A stretch of DNA of 64,000 nucleotides from CBDBES01 sp965204465 (GTDB lineage Bacteria; Spirochaetota; Leptospiria; Turneriellales; CBDBES01), in the NCBI GenBank assembly GCA_965204465.1, contig CBDBES010000002.1:620001-684000 (forward strand), in the 5' to 3' direction. Shown one piece after another: positions 1-8,803 of this stretch; the first letter of the stretch is position 1, and every line of letters starts with the position of its first letter. Under the pieces are notes generated by a model. That model did not search any database. It worked only from the letters and a program-made list of their open reading frames with translations, and had not been told where the DNA came from. The position numbers and the translations under genes were made by a program.

Positions 1-2
1 AG

Positions 3-845
3 ATGATCGATTCTATGCCTGGAATTTATCGTTTCTCGATTGATAATGCATTGGAAGAAATAGAAGAATGCATTCGTTTAGGTATTCAATCGTTTATTTT
101 ATTTCCAGTAATAAGCAATGAATTGAAGGATACAAAGGCCAGCTATAGCCATTCTAAGAATAATTTTTATTTAAAAGCCATTCATAGAATAAAAGCAATA
201 TATCCGGATATATGTATAATAACAGACGTTGCCATGGATCCTTATAGTTCAGATGGGCATGATGGATTGGTTCAAAGAGGCGAAGTACTAAATGATGAAA
301 CTCTACCTATTTTGGCTAAAATGGCAGTTGCTCAGGCAGAGGCTGGAGCGGATATTATTGGCCCCTCCGACATGATGGATGGCAGAATATCCTATTTAAG
401 AAATAAATTGGACAGTGAAGGCCACTCTAAAGTGGCTTTGATGTCTTATACCGCTAAATATGCCAGTTCATTTTATGCTCCTTTTAGAAATGCACTCGAT
501 TCTGCTCCTAAGTCGGGAGACAAAAAAACTTATCAGATGCAATATACGAATCAAAAAGAAGCTCTACTAGAAGCAGAATTAGACTATAAAGAGGGAGCAG
601 ATCATTTAATGGTAAAACCAGCGCTTTCCTATCTGGATGTGATCAGCCTTTTAAAAGATCACTTTCTGATACCCATTGTAGCCTTTAACGTTAGTGGTGA
701 ATATTCTATGTTGAAAGCAGCTGTGAATAATGGTTGGTTAGATAATGAAAATTGTATTACAGAGGTATTGTATTCTATCAAAAGGGCTGGGGCAGATATG
801 ATCATTACTTACTTCGCCAAAGAGTACGCCAAATTGATCGGCTAA
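3..845 (+). CDS. hemB: Delta-aminolevulinic acid dehydratase (porphobilinogen synthase), 5'-truncated by window edge
   Basis: Condenses two 5-aminolevulinate molecules into porphobilinogen in cytoplasmic tetrapyrrole synthesis. The first visible residues match the SMPG(I/V)YR stretch that lies about 40 residues into HemB, so the ATG at position 3 is internal and the true start lies before the window. Both active-site lysines are visible: K152 in YTAKYASSFY and K205 in HLMVKPALSY. The metal loop reads DVAMDPYSSDGHDG (about residues 75-88), with Asp in place of the three cysteines of zinc-type enzymes. By family knowledge this points to a Mg/K-type, zinc-independent enzyme. The 3' end overlaps the convergent small gene at 805-1248 by 41 bases. 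hemC, a later step of the same pathway, is at 21795-22712. Confidence 0.95.
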   Translation: MIDSMPGIYRFSIDNALEEIEECIRLGIQSFILFPVISNELKDTKASYSHSKNNFYLKAIHRIKAIYPDICIITDVAMDPYSSDGHDGLVQRGEVLNDETLPILAKMAVAQAEAGADIIGPSDMMDGRISYLRNKLDSEGHSKVALMSYTAKYASSFYAPFRNALDSAPKSGDKKTYQMQYTNQKEALLEAELDYKEGADHLMVKPALSYLDVISLLKDHFLIPIVAFNVSGEYSMLKAAVNNGWLDNENCITEVLYSIKRAGADMIITYFAKEYAKLIG

Positions 846-1248
846 GATCATACATCTTGTTCCAAATATTGGTTTTTTTTAAATTTTCATTTTTATACAA
901 TTCTTGAATGAAGTAATTTGATGAAATGGTTTCTAAAGTGATATTTGTTGGAATATTGCCTTTCAATTTGGCTTTAACTTGTTTTTCTATTTCTCCCATT
1001 TTGCCCTGGATTTTGCTCTGCGAAGAATCAGATGGATCATAAGGCTGGTATTCCCGAATGATCCCAAGCATTTGATGATTCAATTCTACTGCCCTTTTTA
1101 GCCTTTCTTTAAAATGATACCTATTACTGATCTTTCTTTTGATTATTTCATAAAATTGGATGAAAGACTTTCGATAGGAATAAATGTATAATAATACAAT
1201 GATGAAAAAAAGATATAGAAATAATTTAAAGATATCGTATGAGACCAT
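805..1248 (-). CDS. Hypothetical single-pass membrane protein
   Basis: 147 residues. One hydrophobic segment at about residues 7-25 is followed by a basic, helix-rich soluble part, so an N-terminally anchored cytoplasmic protein is likely. I recognise no family. The arrangement (one TM, then charged helices) is vaguely LemA-like, but I see no LemA signature. The 3' end overlaps the end of hemB in convergent orientation by 41 bases. The ATG at 1248 is the only convincing start, since the membrane segment begins directly after it. Codon use (AGA/AAA-rich) looks like the neighbours, so it is probably a real resident gene. Function unknown. Confidence 0.6.
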   Translation of the reverse strand: MVSYDIFKLFLYLFFIIVLLYIYSYRKSFIQFYEIIKRKISNRYHFKERLKRAVELNHQMLGIIREYQPYDPSDSSQSKIQGKMGEIEKQVKAKLKGNIPTNITLETISSNYFIQELYKNENLKKTNIWNKMYDLSRSIWRTLWRSK

Positions 1249-1428
1249 AATTATTCTATTTTTACTCTGTGGAGTGTGAATAGCAGAATATACATAATAT
1301 GAGTCTCAAGATCAAGCTTCTTTTCACAAGGTCATAAATTTTGCTTTACCCACAGAATCTTAAATAAGACCATAGTTATTTTATCTGCCTGAAATTGAAA
1401 TAAAAATTCGATCGCAATCTTATGTCTT

Positions 1429-3036
1429 ATGAATGAATTAAAAGATCACCCTATTAAAAAAGCAATCATATCTGTTTATGACAAAAAAGGAATTGTAGAG
1501 TTTGCAAAGAGTCTTTCTGGTATGGATATTGATATTTACTCTACTGGGGGGACCCTCGCACAATTGAATCAGGAAAATGTTAAGGCCTATTCCATAGAAG
1601 AATATATTCAGTTTCCAGAGATCCTTTCTGGAAGAGTAAAAACTCTTCATCCATTTATCCATGGAGGTATACTGGCTAGAAGAGAAAAAAAGGAAGATGT
1701 ACAAAGTTCTAAAGAGCATGGATTTTTTCTATTTGATTTAGTCTGTATTAATCTATATCCATTCGAAGAATTCATTCATTCTCAAGAAAATTGGTCTGAT
1801 AATTCATTTTTTGAAAAGGCAATAGAAATGATTGATATTGGTGGCCCTACCATGATCAGGGCAGCAGCCAAAAATCATCATAATGTATTTATTTTAACTG
1901 ATCCAAGCCAATATTCAACATTCATAGAAGAATACAAAAATAGCAGAGGTAATCCTTCTGATATTTATCGCAGAAAGTTAGCAGCAGATGCATTTGCCTA
2001 TACCACCAGTTATGACAGTATCATTGATTATTTTTTTAGCACCATTCTTCAGAAACAAGATAAAGAAATAGACAGTTTCAAGGATAAATCCAAAAAAAAC
2101 TTTTGTATCGTTAAAAAAGAAGAATTAAGATATGGTGAAAATCCACATCAAAGATCTTTTTTATATCTTCCTCATTATCAAAAACAGCTTCCCTGGGACG
2201 TTTTACACGGCAAAAAACTTTCTTATAACAATCTTTTAGACATGGATGCTGTTTTTAATTTACATTTTGATTTTGAGCATCCTCTATGCGCCATTTTTAA
2301 GCATACCAATCCATGCGGTGTAGCCATTGATGAAGACCAGCCTGTTTCTCTCAAGAAGGCAATGCAATCAGATTCTATAAGTTATTTTGGTGGAATTGTT
2401 TTTTTTAATCGAAAGATAACCAAAGATACGGCTTCTATTTTGATTCAGAATTTTTTAGATGTGATCGTTGCTCCGGATTATGACTCTGAATCTTTACAAA
2501 TATTGACGACCAAAAAGAATTTGATCTTAGTTCGTTATCATCCTGAAAAATTAGATCAGGTCAAACAAAACAAACACCGTCTTGTAGGCAATGTTTTTGG
2601 ATTTCTGTACCAGGAATCAAACCGGGTTACCTTAGATAAAGAAAAAATAAAGATAGTCAGCCAAAAAAAACCTTCCTCTGAAGATATAGAAGAACTTGAA
2701 TTTGCGTGGATCATTGCTAAACATGTGAAGTCAAATGCAATTGTTTTGAGCAAGAATAAGCAGACTATTGGAATCGGAGCAGGACAGATGAGTCGCCTGG
2801 ATTCAATCAAAATTGCATTCCAAAAGGATAAAGAAAATAAAAAAGAGGCCAAAGAGAGCTATCTTGCTTCTGATGCCTTTTTCCCTTTTAGAGACAGCAT
2901 AGACCTGGCCGCCAAAGAGGGTGTTAAGGCCATCATACAACCAGGTGGTTCTATCAGAGATCAGGAAGTTATCGATGCCGCAAATGAAAATGAAATTATA
3001 ATGATCTTTACCGGACTAAGACATTTTAGGCATTAA
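1429..3036 (+). CDS. purH: Bifunctional AICAR formyltransferase / IMP cyclohydrolase
   Basis: Catalyses the last two steps of de novo IMP synthesis: formyl transfer from 10-formyl-THF to AICAR, then ring closure. At 535 residues it is full length for the family. The N-terminal cyclohydrolase (MGS-like) domain has STGGTLAQL and GRVKTLHPFIHGG. The transformylase domain has YGENPHQRS, the catalytic KHTNPCG (about residue 290), GIGAGQMSRLDS, SDAFFPFRD and the terminal QPGGSIRDQEV. The start is the ATG at 1429; an ATG 7 bases upstream meets a stop after four codons. lptB starts 7 bases after the purH stop, so the two are probably co-transcribed. Confidence 0.97.
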   Translation: MNELKDHPIKKAIISVYDKKGIVEFAKSLSGMDIDIYSTGGTLAQLNQENVKAYSIEEYIQFPEILSGRVKTLHPFIHGGILARREKKEDVQSSKEHGFFLFDLVCINLYPFEEFIHSQENWSDNSFFEKAIEMIDIGGPTMIRAAAKNHHNVFILTDPSQYSTFIEEYKNSRGNPSDIYRRKLAADAFAYTTSYDSIIDYFFSTILQKQDKEIDSFKDKSKKNFCIVKKEELRYGENPHQRSFLYLPHYQKQLPWDVLHGKKLSYNNLLDMDAVFNLHFDFEHPLCAIFKHTNPCGVAIDEDQPVSLKKAMQSDSISYFGGIVFFNRKITKDTASILIQNFLDVIVAPDYDSESLQILTTKKNLILVRYHPEKLDQVKQNKHRLVGNVFGFLYQESNRVTLDKEKIKIVSQKKPSSEDIEELEFAWIIAKHVKSNAIVLSKNKQTIGIGAGQMSRLDSIKIAFQKDKENKKEAKESYLASDAFFPFRDSIDLAAKEGVKAIIQPGGSIRDQEVIDAANENEIIMIFTGLRHFRH

Positions 3037-3043
3037 AACATGT

Positions 3044-3808
3044 ATGGCAGATAATAAAAACATAGAGCCAAATAAAAAGGGAAAAGAATCTTTTCTAGAG
3101 GCGTTTAACTTAAAAAAAAAATACAAAAAAATACCTGTAGTCAATGAAGTCAATTTAAAGGTTAAACAGGGGGAAGTAGTAGGTCTTTTAGGCCCAAATG
3201 GCGCGGGGAAAACAACTTCATTTTATATGATCATTGGTTTGATAAAACCCACAGAGGGGAGAATTGTATTGAATGAAAAAGACATTACTTCTTTGCCTGT
3301 CCATAAAAGGGCCCATTTAGGAATTGGATATCTTCCGCAAGAAGCGTCTATATTTCGCAAATTGACTGTAAGAGAAAATATACAGGCTATTTTAGAATTT
3401 CAAAAGCTTCCCAAAAAGAGTATAAACGAAAGAACAGACCAATTGATAGAGCAATTTGAAATTGCTCATGTGCAAAACCAAAAAGGATATACTTTATCAG
3501 GTGGAGAAAGAAGAAGAACTGAAATTGCCAGAACTTTAGCAAGTAATCCTAAATTCATTCTATTGGATGAGCCCTTCGCTGGAGTGGATCCATTGGTCAT
3601 AAAAGAAATTCAAAATATCATTAAGAGTCTTAAAAAACAGAATTTAGGAGTATTGATCACAGATCATAATGTAAGAGAAACACTTAAGATCACAGATAGA
3701 TCTTATATCATGTTCAAAGGATCTATTCTAATTGAAGGACCCGCAAAAAAATTAGTTCAAGACAAGATGGCTAAAAAAATATATCTTGGGCATGATTTTA
3801 AAATGTAA
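3044..3808 (+). CDS. lptB: LPS export ABC transporter ATP-binding protein
   Basis: ATPase of the LptB2FGC inner-membrane complex that extracts LPS and drives it to the outer membrane. 254 residues with Walker A GPNGAGKTT (about residues 49-57), signature LSGGERRRTEIARTLA, Walker B FILLDEPFAGVDP and switch His in ITDHNVRE. The C-terminal extension (GTILxxG-like strand, SYIMFKGSILIEG) is typical of LptB rather than LivG. rpoN follows directly, an arrangement known from many diderms, which supports the assignment. Its presence implies an LPS-bearing outer membrane, consistent with a Leptospira-type spirochaete and unlike Treponema or Borrelia. Confidence 0.95.
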   Translation: MADNKNIEPNKKGKESFLEAFNLKKKYKKIPVVNEVNLKVKQGEVVGLLGPNGAGKTTSFYMIIGLIKPTEGRIVLNEKDITSLPVHKRAHLGIGYLPQEASIFRKLTVRENIQAILEFQKLPKKSINERTDQLIEQFEIAHVQNQKGYTLSGGERRRTEIARTLASNPKFILLDEPFAGVDPLVIKEIQNIIKSLKKQNLGVLITDHNVRETLKITDRSYIMFKGSILIEGPAKKLVQDKMAKKIYLGHDFKM

Positions 3809-3837
3809 ACAAATAAAAATTTTTGTTTCAATTAAAA

Positions 3838-5142
3838 ATGTCAAAATTAAAAAAAAATGTACAACCAAAATTAAAAAAAAATTTTTCTCTTTTTCTGACT
3901 CTAAAGAATAAAATAAATCTGTTATCCGCCAGTCAATTTGAGATCAAATCTTATATTGAAGAAAAATTACTAGAAAATCCATTTCTGGAAGAAACTTCAG
4001 ACTATTCTTTTGAACAGGAAAATTTTGATTCATCCAAAACCAATTCCTTAAAAGACCTGGCTGACTACTTACCGCAACAAATTTCACTTGAAGACCATTT
4101 AAGAAACCAGTTATCTCTCATTGATATTCCTGAGAATATTTTGCGTTTTGTATCTTTCGTTATATCATCATTAGATGAAAACGGATTCTTTAAAATATCC
4201 CATGAAGAAATAGCATCTGCATTTGACTTTTCTTACAAGGATATAAAGAAGGCCATCCATATTTTGAAGCAATTGAGCCCTTTAGGGATAGGCGCACAGA
4301 ATCATTGGCAGTCTTTGGAATGGCAGGCAGAAGTAAACTTTAAAGACGATCTATTATTGATCGATATTATCCGAATATTGGAACGATCAAATACAAAATT
4401 TTCTTTTTCAAATAAAGAAATGATCAAAGAACTGTCTTTTCTTTTACATGTAGAAGAAAAAGTCATTCAGAATAGTATTTCTAAACTCAGAAAATTAAAT
4501 TTATTTCCAGCCTTTGAGTTTGCCTCTCAAAAAAGTAAATATATTTATCCAGATGTGATATATAAAGAAAGTCAGGATCAAATAAAAATGATATTCAAAA
4601 ATTATCTATATGATTCCTTTCAAATAAATAAGAATCTTTATAAAAGCCTTAAAGAAACACAGGGAACCACAGAAGAGTGGATGAACCTACATAAAGAAGC
4701 ATATCAATTAAAGCAAGGGATCTATTTTAGAACCAATTCAATCAAGAAACTGGCTTCCATTATACTTAAAAAACAAGCCTCCTTTTTTGAAAGAGGTCCA
4801 AATTTTATTATTCCTATGAGTCTAGCAGAAGTTGCCAAAGAGATGGGACTACATCTTTCAACCGTTTCTCGTATTTGCAACCAAAAGTATTGCGAAACAA
4901 AATGGGGATCTTATTCCTTTAAATTTTTTTTCCTCAGGAGATTAAAGACTTTTGACAATTCTTTAAAAAGTGTAGAGCATTTGCAAATGAAAATTTTATC
5001 TATCATTGCCTGTGAAAATGAACCTCTTACAGATGCAATGATCACCAAAGAGCTGGTAGACCAGGGTTTTAATATCCAAAGAAGAACAGTCTCTAAATAC
5101 AGGCAAATATTACATATTCCATCTTCTAAAAAAAGAAAATAA
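3838..5142 (+). CDS. rpoN: RNA polymerase sigma-54 factor
   Basis: Alternative sigma factor that recognises -24/-12 promoters and needs AAA+ enhancer-binding activators. About 434 residues. The N-terminal region I is Leu/Gln-rich with IEEKLLENPFLEE. The core-binding region is central. A helix-turn-helix with LAEVAKEMGLHLSTVSRICN precedes the C-terminal RpoN box, which here reads RRTVSKYR. The ATG at 3838 is preferred; a TTG at 3823 is in frame and neither has a good Shine-Dalgarno. The N-terminal acidic linker is short, giving a protein slightly smaller than the E. coli one. It lies 29 bases downstream of lptB. Confidence 0.95.
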   Translation: MSKLKKNVQPKLKKNFSLFLTLKNKINLLSASQFEIKSYIEEKLLENPFLEETSDYSFEQENFDSSKTNSLKDLADYLPQQISLEDHLRNQLSLIDIPENILRFVSFVISSLDENGFFKISHEEIASAFDFSYKDIKKAIHILKQLSPLGIGAQNHWQSLEWQAEVNFKDDLLLIDIIRILERSNTKFSFSNKEMIKELSFLLHVEEKVIQNSISKLRKLNLFPAFEFASQKSKYIYPDVIYKESQDQIKMIFKNYLYDSFQINKNLYKSLKETQGTTEEWMNLHKEAYQLKQGIYFRTNSIKKLASIILKKQASFFERGPNFIIPMSLAEVAKEMGLHLSTVSRICNQKYCETKWGSYSFKFFFLRRLKTFDNSLKSVEHLQMKILSIIACENEPLTDAMITKELVDQGFNIQRRTVSKYRQILHIPSSKKRK

Positions 5143-5257
5143 GGTCATCTTAAATAGAATGCCATTATATGAAAAGCTACCTCTGTTATCTATTGATAAT
5201 AAACTGACCACTGGAGAAAGCTAAGAACGCCATGCCTCTTGATCTTGATAGATTAAG

Positions 5258-5374
5258 AAGGCTTATGCAGTCTCTGGCAACAAGAACGATAAAGTAGACG
5301 CTCAGGCTCTGGCTGAATATCTCAGGATCAATCACCAAAAGCTAAAAGAATTACACTCTTCTTCTCCCAAGTAG
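5258..5374 (+). pseudogene. Remnant of an IS110-type transposase (between rpoN and rodA)
   Basis: The 346 bases between rpoN and rodA hold no intact gene. In one frame 5252-5374 reads KAYAVSGNKNDKVDAQALAE followed by YLRINHQKLKEL and a stop. This resembles the segment around the second acidic residue of DEDD (IS110/IS1111-type) transposases, where K-x-D-x-x-D-A-x-x-LA-x-x-L is conserved. A stop codon lies just upstream in the same frame (5249-5251), and no ends or second domain were found, so this would be a decayed fragment. The match rests on about 35 residues recognised by eye, so the family call is tentative. Confidence 0.4.
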
Positions 5375-5488
5375 GAAGCAAAATGAAGGAAATTTTAGAT
5401 GACCTTATTTTCTTAGAGTGAGTTTATATCTCATGGTCGATTTAAGACATAGCTATAAAAAATAAGATAGCATTCCCTTAACATGCGC

Positions 5489-6589
5489 CTAAAGATTGAT
5501 CTTAGGAGGTGGCACATTTTGTTCTTTAAAAAGACTTAGGAATATGCCAAACATCATTAGATAAGTGATCATAGAGGTACCCCCATAACTGACTATGGGT
5601 AAATTAATTCCTGTAGTTGGTAATAATCCAATATTTACCCCTATATGTATAATGGCTTGTGTGCTGAAAATAATGATCATACCAGAACCAAATAGCCTTG
5701 CAAATGGATCATCTAATTTCTTTAATAATATCATACCGTGAAATATAATGAACAAATAGAGCATTAAAGTAAAGCATATCCCTACAAATCCCAATTCTTC
5801 GGCAATAACAGCCAGTACAAAGTCTATATGCCTTGCCTGTAAATGATGCCTTAGATGACTTCCCCCCAGACCCTCTCCCCATATATTTCCAGCAAGAAAA
5901 GATTTAAAAGAAGCGATCAATTGATAACCTTCTTCAAAACGATATTTCCATGGATCTAAAAAAGCCTTAAATCTTTTCAACCTCCAACTTACCTTAATAA
6001 CGCTATAATAAATAATAGGGGCTGAACTAACGGATAATATCAGCAATATAGTCTTTGGGAAATTAGTAAACAACAGAAAAAAGGTGGAAGCTATGATCAA
6101 ATGAAAGGCAGTTCCAAAGTCTGGTTCTAAACTGATGAGTAAAACGGGTAGGCTGATCACAAGTATGGCTAGAGATGTTTTATAGAATATGTTCATTTTA
6201 TCATCTGTGTACAAATTGGAAAGTAGCAGAATGGTAGAAAATCTAGCCAGATCAGAAGGTTGATAAGAAATATTAAATATTGTTATCCATCTGGAGGCAC
6301 CCCCTGCTTCTTTTCCGACCAAGGGGTTGAATACTAAGCAAAGTAAGAGGATCGAAAGAATATACAAAGGCCATGCTGCTTTGTACCATATCTGGTAGCG
6401 GATCTGGCTCATAAAAAATAAGAGCAAAAGACCTATGAAAGTAGAAATACCTTGTTTCTTTATATAGTAATATGGATCCGAGTATTCTTGCTGAGAAATA
6501 AAAGAAGAAGAAGCAAATAGTATTACCAGACCAAAAGAAGTCAATACCAATATACTAATAAAGAAAATTAAATTAGATGTCTTCATCAA
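5489..6589 (-). CDS. rodA: Rod-shape-determining SEDS protein (peptidoglycan glycosyltransferase)
   Basis: Polytopic SEDS-family glycosyltransferase that polymerises lipid II during cell elongation, normally with a class B PBP. 366 residues with about ten hydrophobic segments. Family signatures are GEGLGGSHLRHHLQARHIDF and, near the C-terminus, LPTTGINLPIVSYGGTSM. The catalytic Asp region is in HIDFVLAVIAEELGF. RodA is favoured over FtsW by the compact size and lack of long tails, but paralogues cannot be excluded. Its start overlaps the prfA stop by 4 bases (ATGA), so it is translationally coupled to prfA. No mreC, mreD or pbp2 gene is nearby. Confidence 0.88.
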   Translation of the reverse strand: MMKTSNLIFFISILVLTSFGLVILFASSSFISQQEYSDPYYYIKKQGISTFIGLLLLFFMSQIRYQIWYKAAWPLYILSILLLCLVFNPLVGKEAGGASRWITIFNISYQPSDLARFSTILLLSNLYTDDKMNIFYKTSLAILVISLPVLLISLEPDFGTAFHLIIASTFFLLFTNFPKTILLILSVSSAPIIYYSVIKVSWRLKRFKAFLDPWKYRFEEGYQLIASFKSFLAGNIWGEGLGGSHLRHHLQARHIDFVLAVIAEELGFVGICFTLMLYLFIIFHGMILLKKLDDPFARLFGSGMIIIFSTQAIIHIGVNIGLLPTTGINLPIVSYGGTSMITYLMMFGIFLSLFKEQNVPPPKINL

Positions 6590-7677
6590 TCATTGGTATT
6601 TATAAGGCTTTTTAATTTAGTTTCTTTTTCATGTAGCAGAAGTTTTTCGATCAGTTCATTCAATTCTCCCTGCATAATTCTGTCCAGGTTATGGAGGGTA
6701 TAATTGATTCTGTGATCGGTAACCCTATTTTGAGGATAATTATATGTCCTGATCTTTTCAGAACGATCACCTGAACCAATTTGGGCTTTTTTCTGAGCAG
6801 ATTGCTCTTTATGCTGTTCAGAAATATCTTTATCTTTTAATCTCGCCCTTAAAATAGAAAGAGCTTTGGATCGATTCTTATGTTGTGATTTTTCATCCTG
6901 GCAAGATACCACCAGCCCTGAAGGTATATGAGTAATCCTCACGGCAGAATCGGTTGTATTCACGCTCTGGCCTCCTGGTCCGGAAGAACGAAATACATCC
7001 ACTCTTATATCCTTTGGATCAATTACCAGTTCTTCTTCTTGTACCTCTGGGATTACTGCCATGGTACAGGCGGAAGTATGTATGCGTCCTCCTGATTCTG
7101 TTTCGGGTATTCTTTGCACTCTATGTATTCCCCCTTCCAGATGAAAGAGGCGATAAGCATCTTTGCCTTTGATCAATAAGATGGCTTCTTTGATCCCTTC
7201 TAGTCCTGTGGAATGGATATGCACTAGTTCAAATTGGATCGCCTTTGATTCTAAATATTTAGTGTACATTTTGAATAAGTCTCTTGCAAAAAGAGCCGCT
7301 TCTTCCCCTCCTGTGCCTGCTCTGATCTCTAAAAATATATTTTTACCTTCACTTTCCTCTTTAGGCAATAATAAAAACAATATTTCTTTTTCTAATAATT
7401 TTAATTTACTTTCCAGAGAATTCTTTTCTTCCATAATGAATTCCTTTAATTCCTGTTCTTCTTCCTGGGTCAATTGAGAGGATATTTCCAAGATTTCTTT
7501 TTCTATAGAATGATATTCTTTGATTTTTGTGATCAATGGGAGCATCTTTGTTCTGGTCTGGTTCAGTTCATTCACTTTTTTGAAGTCAGAAATAATTTGG
7601 GTATCTTCAAGTTGCTCTTCAATTTCATCAAAGTTCTCCAGAAGAGCCTTGGTTTGTAATTCTAAATTTTTATTCAT
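6586..7677 (-). CDS. prfA: Peptide chain release factor 1
   Basis: Releases nascent chains at UAA/UAG. The ATG at 7677 (reading MNKNLELQ) gives 363 residues, the usual RF1 length. The frame stays open 63 bases upstream, but that part reads as non-conserved sequence. The catalytic GGQ loop is in SSGPGGQSVNTTDSAVRITH. The stop-codon-recognition tripeptide is PET, in QRIPETESGGRIHTSACT; this is the P-x-T form of RF1, not the SPF of RF2. It is followed, with a 4-base overlap, by rodA. The usual partner prmC (hemK), which methylates the GGQ glutamine, is not adjacent. Confidence 0.96.
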   Translation of the reverse strand: MNKNLELQTKALLENFDEIEEQLEDTQIISDFKKVNELNQTRTKMLPLITKIKEYHSIEKEILEISSQLTQEEEQELKEFIMEEKNSLESKLKLLEKEILFLLLPKEESEGKNIFLEIRAGTGGEEAALFARDLFKMYTKYLESKAIQFELVHIHSTGLEGIKEAILLIKGKDAYRLFHLEGGIHRVQRIPETESGGRIHTSACTMAVIPEVQEEELVIDPKDIRVDVFRSSGPGGQSVNTTDSAVRITHIPSGLVVSCQDEKSQHKNRSKALSILRARLKDKDISEQHKEQSAQKKAQIGSGDRSEKIRTYNYPQNRVTDHRINYTLHNLDRIMQGELNELIEKLLLHEKETKLKSLINTND

Positions 7678-8009
7678 AAGATACCCACGGGTAATTATAT
7701 TCTTTAAATGAATCCAGATCAATAGGATAATACCCCCCACCCCCTGTACCAGGGTTTTTGATGCAAGGATCAGAATACTATTCTGTGTTCCTTAACATAC
7801 CTTTTTTTACTCAAATACCTGAAATGGAGTCAGTAGTTTTTATTTATTCTTTATCTAAAAATGATTGACATTCTGTGTAGTCAATATAAATTTTTGTAGA
7901 AGAATATACCCATGCTTTAATATAGAAAAAAACCATGAGTGTAAATCAAAAAAGGAATAAAAGGAGGGGCAACCGTTTTTAACTAGATCAGAAGGTTCCA
8001 TATTTAAAT
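7678..8009 (+). other. Divergent intergenic region prfA/rnpA
   Basis: 332 bases separate the divergent prfA and rnpA starts. A TTGACA hexamer (7865-7870) precedes TATAAA (7885-7890), but the 14-base spacing is short, so the promoter is only a possibility. A 15-codon frame (7935-7982, reading MSVNQKRNKRRGNRF) carries an AGGAGG inside it. It is very basic but does not match ribosomal protein L34 (rpmH), which normally precedes rnpA. No RNA gene was recognised. Confidence 0.3.
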
Positions 8010-8507
8010 TTGAAACAAAGTGAAGTATTTATATCGGCCCGATCCAGAAAAAAAATTCAGGATATCTTTTCGAATGGCTCTTTCTATCAAAATAGATTTT
8101 TTAAGGTTCGCTATATGTTCATGGAATCAGATTCTTTTTCACAAAACCGCGATCTAACAGCAAAGGATGGGCAGTCTCTTTGTAAAAATGATGCATCCAT
8201 TATAGAGTCTACTTCAGATGGTCACAAGGTACTTCCAACGCTTTCTAAAATTTTGTGGGCTGTGCCCAAAAAATCAGGGAAGGCTTATTTCAGAAATCGT
8301 CTACGTAGAATCAGTAAGGCTGTTTTTTTTGAAATATTCAAGAAACATATTTTACTGAATAAAACCTTTCAAAAAAATTGCTTACTACTTGTTTTCATTC
8401 CTTCCTCTGCATTTAATAGTATAAGTTTTAAAGAGAGAATCGAAAAGGTTCAAGAAATGCTCATTCATATTCAATTTTTAGATGAAGATATTTTAGAAAC
8501 AATATGA
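8010..8507 (+). CDS. rnpA: Ribonuclease P protein component
   Basis: Protein cofactor of RNase P, needed for tRNA 5' maturation. The diagnostic basic helix reads KSGKAYFRNRLRRISK (RNR motif). The preceding strand LSKILWAVPKK corresponds to the family's RVGFSVSKK. At 165 residues it is longer than the usual 110-125. The extra length is a polar insertion of about 35-40 residues between FFKVRYMF and LSKILWAV (roughly residues 37-75). The start is TTG at 8010. The stop overlaps the yidD start by 4 bases, which is the classical rnpA-yidD coupling. rpmH is not found upstream. Confidence 0.85.
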   Translation: MKQSEVFISARSRKKIQDIFSNGSFYQNRFFKVRYMFMESDSFSQNRDLTAKDGQSLCKNDASIIESTSDGHKVLPTLSKILWAVPKKSGKAYFRNRLRRISKAVFFEIFKKHILLNKTFQKNCLLLVFIPSSAFNSISFKERIEKVQEMLIHIQFLDEDILETI

Positions 8508-8803
8508 ACTCTATTATGTTTGGTTTTTTTAGAAATTCTATTTTATTCATGATCAGAATTTATCAAAGATTTCTTATCGGAATATTAGGAAGTCAATGCA
8601 GATTTTATCCCAGTTGTTCTCATTATGCCTACTATTGTTTTGAATATCTTCCCCTTTATAAAGCTTTTGCTCTTATTCTATATCGAATTTTCAGATGTCA
8701 TCCTTATGCCAAAGGCGGATTCGATTATCCTCCTGGATACGAGAATATCCAAAAGAATGAAAAAGTAAATTATTCAATTGACCATGCAAAGAGAAAAAGT
8801 TAA
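8504..8803 (+). CDS. yidD: Membrane protein insertion efficiency factor YidD
   Basis: Small membrane-associated protein that assists YidC-dependent insertion. 99 residues. Conserved features are the N-terminal amphipathic IRIYQRFLIGILGSQC, the cysteine motif CRFYPSCSHYA and RCHPYAKGGFDYPP. The Lys-rich tail after PPGYE is variable in the family. It is coupled to rnpA by a 4-base overlap. The expected next gene, yidC, is missing; instead the reading frame runs 20 bases into the start of an orphan histidine-kinase ATPase domain. Confidence 0.92.
   Translation: MNSIMFGFFRNSILFMIRIYQRFLIGILGSQCRFYPSCSHYAYYCFEYLPLYKAFALILYRIFRCHPYAKGGFDYPPGYENIQKNEKVNYSIDHAKRKS

Noticed and set aside
7742..7765. 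CCCTG-TAC-CAGGG followed by T5, terminator-like
   Set aside because: Only a 5-bp stem with a 3-base loop and no plus-strand gene upstream to terminate.
7935..7982. 15-codon basic frame MSVNQKRNKRRGNRF before rnpA, considered as rpmH
   Set aside because: Too short and lacks the KRTxQPSxxKRKRxHGF signature of L34; no clear start signal.
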